DNA of 64,000 nucleotides, from NCBI RefSeq assembly GCF_030651625.1, contig NZ_JAUSCF010000022.1:372001-436000 (forward strand), in the 5' to 3' direction. Each line of letters begins with the position of its first letter. Position 1 is the first letter of the stretch. This document shows, in pieces, positions 57,582-64,000 of this stretch. Origin of the DNA: Hydrogenophaga sp. (GTDB lineage: Bacteria; Pseudomonadota; Gammaproteobacteria; Burkholderiales; Burkholderiaceae_C). Below the pieces are notes generated by a model, which was given only the letters and a program-made list of their open reading frames with translations, had not been told where the DNA came from and made no database searches. The position numbers and the translations under genes were made by a program.

Positions 57582-60098
57582 TCAATCGGGCCGCGACTCC
57601 TGCTCGGTCTCTCCTGGGTGATGCCAGAAGCGCTTTACTGCTTGCCGGTGACACTGCATGGTGTCGGGTTGCCAGCTTCGCCAGGTGGCGGCACCACAAC
57701 TGGCCGACGTGACCCAGGGAATGCCGCGCTGGCGGTAGCGGTCCAGCACCACGGGCGCGGGATGGTTGAATCGGTTGCGATAGCCCGCCTGCACGATCAC
57801 CCATTGTGGACGCAAGGTGTTCAGCAACACGGGGCTGGACGAGGATCGGCTGCCGTGATGCGGTGCGACCATCACGGTGGCGCGCAGATCGGGGCGATCC
57901 AGCGCCAAGCGCACCTCCTGCCGATCAGTGATGTCGCCACCCAGCCAGGCGCTCTGCCCCCCGGCAGACACCAGCAACACGCATGACATGTCATTGGTCG
58001 ACAGTCGCCCCTTGCCGGTTTCATCGAAGTGATGGGGGTGCGGGTGCAGCACATCGAAACGCACACCGTCCCATTCCCAGTGCTGACCGGCCATGCATCG
58101 CCGATCGGGATCCGGGTCGTAAGAAGACAACCACCGCGCCTCGGGGTGGGCCGCCTTCACAGGCCCATCTCCGCCGGAGTGATCGCTGTCGATATGGCTC
58201 ACCACCACGCTGTCCAGGCGTTCGCCCTGCGCGCGAAGCAGGGGAACCACGATGCGGTCGCCGGCATTGCTGTCAGGCGAATAACGCGGGCCGGTGTCGT
58301 ATAGCAGGCTGTGGTTCGCGGTGCGAATCAGCACCGCACCGCCCTGCCCCACATCCACGGCGACCAACTCGAACGCGCCCATCGATGGGCGAGGCGGCGA
58401 CCACAGCAGAACCGGCCACAACAGCAACAAGCCAGCACTGCGCACCGCCCATGGCAGGCGCAGCACCAGCAAGAGCCCACCGAACACGCCCGCCAGCGCC
58501 AGCCACAGCGGAGCCGCCGGGCGGTGCACCGCCGCCCAGGGCCATTGCGCCAGCCATTCCAGCCAAACTGACAAGGCTTGCACCAGCCATGCTGCCGCCT
58601 CCCAAAAGGGCGCGAACACCGTCCCCAGCAAAACCAGCGGCATGACCAGTTGCGTCACCAGGGGAATGGCCACCAGGTTGGCCGCCAGGCTGGCCACAGA
58701 GAACTGGCCAAACATCAAAAGGCTGAGCGGCGCCAGCGCCACGGTCACCACAGCCTGGGTGCGCGCCATGCCCCAGAAAGAAAGCAAAAGGCGATACACG
58801 CGACCTCGCGCCACCGACGGCACCTCGTCCTCGCCTTGCGCTGGCACACCCGGCAAGCGCCGGCCAGACGCAAACAGCACCCCCACCGCAAAAAAACTGA
58901 GCCAGAAACCCGGCTGCAGCCAGGCCATGGGATCGAACAGCAACACCGCCACCATGGCGCATCCCCAGACCAGCGGCCACGGCCAGCGCCGCGCGCCCAG
59001 GCGCAGCACCATCACCACACCCAGCATGACGACCGCACGTTGAGCGGGCAGACCCCAGCCAGAAAACAGCGCATAGCCCGTCGCCAGCAACAAGCCTCCC
59101 CAGGCGCTGGCCACTGGCGTGGGAACCGAGAGCAACAGCACGGGCCATCGGCCACCCAGGCGTGGCCAGATCCCTGCCACCAGCGCCATGGCCATCCAGG
59201 CAAAGAGCGTCACATGAAGGCCAGAAATCACCATCAGATGCGCCACCCCGGTGGTGCGGAACAGGGCCCAGTCGCCGCGCTCCACGGCAGACTGATCGCC
59301 CACCAGCAAGGCGGCAAGCACGCCCGCCGCACGTGGGTCAACCACCCGGGCCTGGATGGCGTCGCGCACCTGCTGCCTTGCGGCCTGCAAAGGGTAGCCA
59401 CCGGCGGTGGCGATCTTTTCTGGCACCGGGTCGCGTGGACCATTTCGCACATAGCCGGTGGCACCGATGCGCTGTGTCCAGAGCCAGCGTTCCAGATCAA
59501 AACCGTGGGGGTTGGCATTGCCATGCGGGCTTCGCAGCCGAACCGTGAGACGCCACTCTTCTCCGGTTCGCAGGCCCGGGCTGCCCGCCCCTCGCGCCCA
59601 GCTGGCAGCCCCATCCCCGCCGCCATACCAGCCCAGCTGGAGCCGCTGCGGTACGTCCACCGGTTGGCCTCGGTACCGGGCCGACGCCACGACCAGCAGA
59701 AAGCGCTCGCCTTGTGCAGTCCGCTGGGGCAGCGAGGCAATGCGCCCGGTCACCTCGATGTCCACACCTTGAAGTTCGAGGGCCAGCGACCGGCTCGCGA
59801 AATGCGCCGCGCGCCAGCCACTGGAGCCAGCACCCGCGAGCATTCCTGCCAGCAGAAAAGCGACGACCATGAGCCTGGCCAACAGGACGCCCGTTGGCGC
59901 GGCGTCACCAGCACGCCGCAACCCGTACACACCAGCGCACGCCAGCAGACCACCGAAGACGAGCATGGCCACGTAGCGGTTCGCGGACCACAGCCCTGGC
60001 TGCTGCAACTGCAGCGCCAGACCCACCACGGTCCCCAGCATCAGGGCCAACCCGTGCCGACCCACGATCAAGGCCCGAATTCCCTGCCCGGTGCGCAA
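57582..60098 (-). CDS. comEC: DNA internalisation competence protein ComEC/Rec2
   Basis: 838 residues. An N-terminal DUF4131 region (about 30-180) precedes the Competence membrane domain (240-520, around ten helices) and a C-terminal metallo-beta-lactamase domain (590-810) with VDVGQGGAVLI and SHIDSDHSGGD, the metal site thought to degrade one strand. It forms the inner-membrane DNA channel. The first in-frame codon that can start is TTG 60098, with no clear ribosome-binding site; a GTG eleven codons later is an alternative. It lies between the ATP-grasp and transglutaminase genes, which in other genomes are often adjacent. Confidence 0.93.
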   Translation of the reverse strand: MRTGQGIRALIVGRHGLALMLGTVVGLALQLQQPGLWSANRYVAMLVFGGLLACAGVYGLRRAGDAAPTGVLLARLMVVAFLLAGMLAGAGSSGWRAAHFASRSLALELQGVDIEVTGRIASLPQRTAQGERFLLVVASARYRGQPVDVPQRLQLGWYGGGDGAASWARGAGSPGLRTGEEWRLTVRLRSPHGNANPHGFDLERWLWTQRIGATGYVRNGPRDPVPEKIATAGGYPLQAARQQVRDAIQARVVDPRAAGVLAALLVGDQSAVERGDWALFRTTGVAHLMVISGLHVTLFAWMAMALVAGIWPRLGGRWPVLLLSVPTPVASAWGGLLLATGYALFSGWGLPAQRAVVMLGVVMVLRLGARRWPWPLVWGCAMVAVLLFDPMAWLQPGFWLSFFAVGVLFASGRRLPGVPAQGEDEVPSVARGRVYRLLLSFWGMARTQAVVTVALAPLSLLMFGQFSVASLAANLVAIPLVTQLVMPLVLLGTVFAPFWEAAAWLVQALSVWLEWLAQWPWAAVHRPAAPLWLALAGVFGGLLLVLRLPWAVRSAGLLLLWPVLLWSPPRPSMGAFELVAVDVGQGGAVLIRTANHSLLYDTGPRYSPDSNAGDRIVVPLLRAQGERLDSVVVSHIDSDHSGGDGPVKAAHPEARWLSSYDPDPDRRCMAGQHWEWDGVRFDVLHPHPHHFDETGKGRLSTNDMSCVLLVSAGGQSAWLGGDITDRQEVRLALDRPDLRATVMVAPHHGSRSSSSPVLLNTLRPQWVIVQAGYRNRFNHPAPVVLDRYRQRGIPWVTSASCGAATWRSWQPDTMQCHRQAVKRFWHHPGETEQESRPD

Positions 60099-60223
60099 CC
60101 AGAGCGATTGTCATCGCCGTTTGGCGCAAGACTTGCTAGCATGGATGCCAGCCGCACGGCAAACCGGTTGCCTGCGGACCCTGTTTCGGACCCATTGTTT
60201 TCCTCCCTGTTGAAAGCACCTGC

Positions 60224-63200
60224 ATGGCCATTCATGTTGCCCTGAGCCACATCACGCATTATCGGTACGACCGCCTCGTCAAGCTCGGCCCACAGGTGGT
60301 TCGCCTGCGCCCCGCCCCGCATAGCCGCACCAAGGTGCTCTCGTATTCGCAGAAGATCGAGCCGGGTGGGCATTTCATCAACTGGCAGCAAGACCCCTTC
60401 GCCAACTACCAGGCGCGGCTGGTGTTCCCTGAGCCCACCACCGAATTCAAGGTCACGATCGACCTGGTGGTGGAAATGGCGGTGCACAACCCGTTTGACT
60501 TCTTCCTGGAGCCGCGCGCAGAAAACTACCCCTTCGACTACGACGCCGCACAGAGGCAAGAACTCGCGCCCTATCTGGTCACCGCGCCATCCACCGGGCT
60601 GCTGGATGCCTACCTGAAGAAGATCGACCGCAGCGAGCGCCGCACCATTGACTTCCTCGTTGATGTCAATCAGATGCTGCAACGCGACATCGCGTACACC
60701 ATCCGCATGGAGCCTGGCGTGCAGACGCCAGAAGAAACGCTCAAGCTGGGCAGTGGCTCCTGCCGGGACACCGGCTGGCTGATGGTGCAGATCCTGCGCC
60801 ACATGGGTCTGGCAGCGCGCTTTGTATCGGGCTACCTGATCCAGCTTGCACCCGATGTGAAGTCGATCGACGGGCCCAGCGGCCCGGAAAAGGATTTCAC
60901 CGATCTGCACGCCTGGTGCGAAGTTTTCCTGCCTGGCGCAGGCTGGATTGGTCTGGACCCAACCTCCGGTCTGCTCGCTGGCGAAGGGCACGTGCCACTG
61001 GCCTGCACGCCGCAGCCTTCCAGCGCCGCTCCCGTGGAAGGTGCGATGGACAAGTGCGAGGTGGAATTCAGCCACCACATGGGCGTGACGCGGGTGTACG
61101 AATCGCCGCGGGTGACCATGCCCTACACCGACGAACAATGGGCGGGCGTTCTGGCGCTGGGCGAGAAGGTCGACGCCGATCTGGAAGCCCACGACGTGCG
61201 CCTGACCATGGGTGGCGAGCCCACCTACGTGGCCACTGCAGACCGCGACGCGCCCGAATGGAACACAGACGCCCTGGGCCCCACCAAACGGGGTTACGCC
61301 ACCGAACTGCTGAGCCGCATGCGCGAACGCTACGGCCAGGGCGGCTTCGTGCACATGGGCCAGGGCAAGTGGTACCCCGGTGAGCAATTGCCGCGCTGGG
61401 CGCTGTCCGTGTTCTGGCGTGCCGATGGTGATCCTTGCTGGCACAACCCGGCCCTGCTGGCCGACGAACGCGACGATGCCCACCACACGAGTGAAGATGC
61501 GCACCGCTTCACGCAAGCGTTGGCCCGCAAACTCGGTCTGTCGACCCAGTACATCACCCCGGGCTATGAGGATACCTGGTACTACTTGTGGCGCGAGCGT
61601 CGTCTGCCGGTCAACGTGGACCCGTTCGATGCCAAGCTCGACGACGAACTGGAGCGGGCACGCCTGCGCCGCGTCTTCTCGCAGGGGTTGGAGGCCACCG
61701 TGGGCTACGTGTTGCCCTTGCAGGCGGCCGTCCACGGCGGCGCGCTGACCAGCAACGGCAAGAGCGCCTACCAGCGGGTCTCTGGCACCGTGTGGTCCAC
61801 CGGTCCCTGGTTCTTCCGCGATGAGCGCATGTACCTGGTGCCGGGTGATTCGCCCATGGGTTACCGCCTGCCGCTGGACTCCTTGCCCTGGGTGTCCGCC
61901 GCCGACTACCCGTACCACATCGAGCAGGACCCGCACACTGCGCGTGACCCCCTGCCGCGCGGTGCCACCACCCGTCACCAGGTGTCGCCGCATCAAGTGG
62001 GCGGCGGCTTCGCCGAAGGCGGCACGGTGTCCATGCAAGGCGTGGATTTTGACGCCCAGGGACCTGTGGTCGAAGGTCTGCGCCCGGGGCAGCCCGGTCC
62101 TGGCTCCGCGCCTGCCCAGGCCCTGTCGGCCCGCTATCCGCAGCGCAGCGAATCGGCTGCCTGGCTCACCCGCACCGCACTGGTGGTGGAAGCGCGCGAC
62201 CCTCACCGCTCGAACGGGCCCAAGGTGGAAAAAGACATGGGCGGCAAGTACCAGCACGTCTATGTGTTCATGCCACCCATGGCCCACCTGGAGGACTATC
62301 TGGATCTGCTGTCTGCGGTGGAAGCCACGGCAGAAAAACTGGGCATGGCCATCGTGCTGGAAGGCTATCCGCCTCCGCGCGATCCGCGCCTGAAGGTGCT
62401 GCAGATCACCCCCGACCCGGGCGTGATCGAGGTCAACATCCACCCGGCGCACAACTGGAGCGAACTGGTCGATCACACCGAATTCCTCTACGAGGCGGCG
62501 CATGAAACACGTCTTTGCGCGGAAAAATTCATGACCGATGGCCGCCACACCGGGACCGGTGGCGGCAACCACTTCGTGATGGGTGGCGCCACGCCGGCCG
62601 ATTCGCCCTTCCTTCGCCGGCCCGAATTGCTGGGCAGCCTGATCGCCTACTGGCACAACCACCCTTCGCTGTCCTACCTCTTCAGCGGCTTGTTCATCGG
62701 GCCCACCAGCCAGGCGCCGAGGGTGGACGAAGCGCGCAACGACCAGTTGTACGAGCTGGAAATCGCGCTGAAAGAAATCGAAAAAAACCGTCAGACTTAC
62801 GGACAGGACATGCCACCGTGGCTGGTGGACCGCACGCTGCGCAACATCCTGATCGACGCCACCGGCAACACCCACCGCAGCGAGTTCTGCATCGACAAGC
62901 TGTATTCGCCCGACGGCCCCACCGGTCGCCTGGGACTGCTGGAGCTGCGCGCCTTCGAGATGCCACCGCACGCCCGCATGAGCATCGCCCAGCAGTTGCT
63001 GCTGCGCGCGCTGGTGTCGCGCTTCTGGCAACAGCCGTGGCAAGGCAAGCTCACCCGCTGGGGTACCGAGCTGCACGACCGTTTCCTGCTGCCCACTTTC
63101 ATCCGCATGGACTTCGAGGACGTGCTGGCAGACCTGTCCGACTTCGGCTACGCCATGGACATGGCCTGGTTCGAGCCACACTTTGAATTCCGCTTCCCGC

Positions 63201-63730
63201 TGGTCGGTCAAGTGGCTGCACGCGGCATCGAACTCACGCTGCGCAACGCGCTGGAGCCCTGGCATGTGATGGGTGAAGAAGGGGCGCCAGGCGGCACGGT
63301 GCGCTATGTGGACTCGTCGCTGGAACGCATCGAGGTGCGGGTCAGCGGCTACAACGACAACCGCTATGTCATCACCTGCAACGGCCGCGCCCTGCCCCTG
63401 CAGAGCACGGGTACGGTCGGTGAGTACGTGGCCAGCGTGCGCTACAAGGCATGGAGCCCGCCGTCGGCCCTGCACCCTTCCATTCCATCGCATGCGCCAT
63501 TGACGTTCGACATTGTCGACAACTGGATGCAACGTTCGATGGGCGGATGTCAGTACCACGTGGCCCACCCGGGTGGGCGCAACTACGACACCTTCCCGAT
63601 CAACGCCTACGAAGCCGAGAGCCGGCGTCTGTCGCGGTTCTTCCAGATGGGCCACACCTCGGGCCGCATGACGGTGACGCCAGCCGTTCACAGCAGAGAG
63701 TTTCCTTTCACGCTGGATTTGCGCTATTGA
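60224..63730 (+). CDS. Transglutaminase-like / DUF2126 fusion protein
   Basis: 1168 residues. The N-terminal part (1-270) is a bacterial transglutaminase domain with catalytic triad C180 (GSGSCRDTGW), H229 (DLHAWCEVF) and D245 (WIGLDPT). The remaining 900 residues are the DUF2126 region, including LTMGGEPTYVATADRD, MPPMAHLEDYLDLL, HTGTGGGNHFVMGG and GGCQYHVAHPGGRNYD. The glutamine-synthetase-like HTGTGGGNHF segment suggests ligase-type chemistry, but none is proved. It is part of the predicted ATP-grasp/alpha-E/transglutaminase peptide system. The stop is followed directly by a dispersed-element copy. Confidence 0.92.
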   Translation: MAIHVALSHITHYRYDRLVKLGPQVVRLRPAPHSRTKVLSYSQKIEPGGHFINWQQDPFANYQARLVFPEPTTEFKVTIDLVVEMAVHNPFDFFLEPRAENYPFDYDAAQRQELAPYLVTAPSTGLLDAYLKKIDRSERRTIDFLVDVNQMLQRDIAYTIRMEPGVQTPEETLKLGSGSCRDTGWLMVQILRHMGLAARFVSGYLIQLAPDVKSIDGPSGPEKDFTDLHAWCEVFLPGAGWIGLDPTSGLLAGEGHVPLACTPQPSSAAPVEGAMDKCEVEFSHHMGVTRVYESPRVTMPYTDEQWAGVLALGEKVDADLEAHDVRLTMGGEPTYVATADRDAPEWNTDALGPTKRGYATELLSRMRERYGQGGFVHMGQGKWYPGEQLPRWALSVFWRADGDPCWHNPALLADERDDAHHTSEDAHRFTQALARKLGLSTQYITPGYEDTWYYLWRERRLPVNVDPFDAKLDDELERARLRRVFSQGLEATVGYVLPLQAAVHGGALTSNGKSAYQRVSGTVWSTGPWFFRDERMYLVPGDSPMGYRLPLDSLPWVSAADYPYHIEQDPHTARDPLPRGATTRHQVSPHQVGGGFAEGGTVSMQGVDFDAQGPVVEGLRPGQPGPGSAPAQALSARYPQRSESAAWLTRTALVVEARDPHRSNGPKVEKDMGGKYQHVYVFMPPMAHLEDYLDLLSAVEATAEKLGMAIVLEGYPPPRDPRLKVLQITPDPGVIEVNIHPAHNWSELVDHTEFLYEAAHETRLCAEKFMTDGRHTGTGGGNHFVMGGATPADSPFLRRPELLGSLIAYWHNHPSLSYLFSGLFIGPTSQAPRVDEARNDQLYELEIALKEIEKNRQTYGQDMPPWLVDRTLRNILIDATGNTHRSEFCIDKLYSPDGPTGRLGLLELRAFEMPPHARMSIAQQLLLRALVSRFWQQPWQGKLTRWGTELHDRFLLPTFIRMDFEDVLADLSDFGYAMDMAWFEPHFEFRFPLVGQVAARGIELTLRNALEPWHVMGEEGAPGGTVRYVDSSLERIEVRVSGYNDNRYVITCNGRALPLQSTGTVGEYVASVRYKAWSPPSALHPSIPSHAPLTFDIVDNWMQRSMGGCQYHVAHPGGRNYDTFPINAYEAESRRLSRFFQMGHTSGRMTVTPAVHSREFPFTLDLRY

Positions 63731-63822
63731 ACACCCCTCGCGCCGCCTTCGGCGTCACCCCCCTCAAGGGGGGCGCCAGCAGCGGCCCGGCAAAGCCGGT
63801 TCCGCGCTGGCCCTGGATGGGC
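63731..63822 (+). repeat. Dispersed 3' element, copy 11
   Basis: It starts at the base after the transglutaminase stop. P1 CGCC-TTC-GGCG, P2 CCCCCC-TCAA-GGGGGG, P3 GCCAGC/GCTGGC with CGG/CCG around CCGGC-AAA-GCCGG. It ends CCCTGG. Confidence 0.9.
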
Positions 63823-63896
63823 GCTCCCGCGAGCGTGACTGAGGATGCTCCGGGACAGGTCCGGCTGAGCTCTCTGCGTTGCGGCGGGCATTCGAC

Positions 63897-64000
63897 GTGA
63901 CGGACGACACACGAAAGCCTGGGGCTCGGGTTTCGCCCAAAGGCCCTTCAAAGGAAGCGAAGGCATACTCGGAACCCGTGAACAACGACGCCTCCGACTC
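63897..64000 (+). CDS. Possible start of next gene (3' partial)
   Basis: An open frame from GTG 63897 runs to the window edge, reading VTDDTRKPGARVSPKG and onward; a second in-frame GTG at 63978 (MNNDASDS) is a better-placed start. In related genomes a second ATP-grasp/alpha-E fusion often follows the DUF2126 gene, so this may be its N-terminus. The visible stretch is too short to identify. Confidence 0.3.
   Translation, partial: MTDDTRKPGARVSPKGPSKEAKAYSEPVNNDASD

Noticed and set aside
58578-60245. A 555-codon + frame opposite comEC
   Set aside because: Low-complexity His/Gln/Arg translation with no domain; comEC motifs are clear on the other strand.
60068-63691. A 1207-codon open frame on the - strand opposite the transglutaminase/DUF2126 gene
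   Set aside because: GC-rich codon bias leaves the antisense frame open. The translation is His/Arg/Val-rich with no domain, while the + frame has a full catalytic triad and conserved motifs.

Overview
The window is GC-rich chromosomal DNA from a betaproteobacterium, most likely Burkholderiales, family Comamonadaceae (Hydrogenophaga/Acidovorax-like). The grounds are the aroA-cmk fusion followed by rpsA and ihfB, lapA-lapB, three TRAP uptake systems, PHA phasin, RdgC, the xseB-ispA-dxs cluster, and many copies of a GC-rich dispersed repeat that I associate with this family. This placement is inference from gene content. I saw no rRNA, tRNA, CRISPR array, transposase or phage module.

Layout. 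1-5657 (+): housekeeping genes aroA-cmk (5' end outside the window), rpsA, ihfB, lapA, lapB. 5922-18389: a region for 5-oxoproline (pyroglutamate)/D-glutamate-type compounds, with a leftward operon (DUF1445/YcsI-like cyclase, dctP, dctQ, dctM, second dctP, fused 5-oxoprolinase), a LysR regulator and a divergent dctP-dctQ-dctM set. 18412-24198: membrane-anchored PQQ sugar-dehydrogenase-like protein, rdgC, crcB, a Tat-exported sulfide:quinone-reductase-like flavoprotein with a small membrane partner, and a phasin. 24522-29147 (-): parE and parC plus a small membrane protein. 29315-33564 (+): MFS transporter, tiny membrane protein, methyltransferase, dapA, bamC. 33773-36624: unknown protein, ribosomal-oxygenase-like JmjC protein, FKBP, dut. 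36673-40289 (-): a third TRAP system with an alpha-keto-acid-type receptor. 40608-43708 (-): dxs-ispA-xseB, divergent from a Rieske oxygenase. 45451-52552 (+): EamA exporter, sulfurtransferase and two tandem paralogous PAS/GAF histidine kinases. 52916-57483 (-): ZIP metal transporter, dienelactone hydrolase, alpha-E protein and circularly permuted ATP-grasp protein. 57582-63730: comEC (-) and a divergent 1168-residue transglutaminase/DUF2126 protein (+) that belongs functionally with the ATP-grasp/alpha-E pair.

The most notable non-coding signal is a dispersed element of about 75-100 nt, present in eleven copies at eight loci. Every copy is in sense orientation. All but one begin within about 0-30 nt after a stop codon (one overlaps it), and the remaining copy lies further downstream of its gene. 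The element folds into three successive hairpins. The outer stem of the third hairpin changes sequence between copies while keeping base pairing (at least seven different pairings), which points to selection on RNA or single-strand structure. Several copies lie inside apparent operons, so complete termination is not a sufficient explanation. In one case the element has overrun the stop codon of the Rieske gene and encodes its last 24 residues. Separately, all three TRAP operons carry a strong hairpin between the receptor gene and the permease genes.
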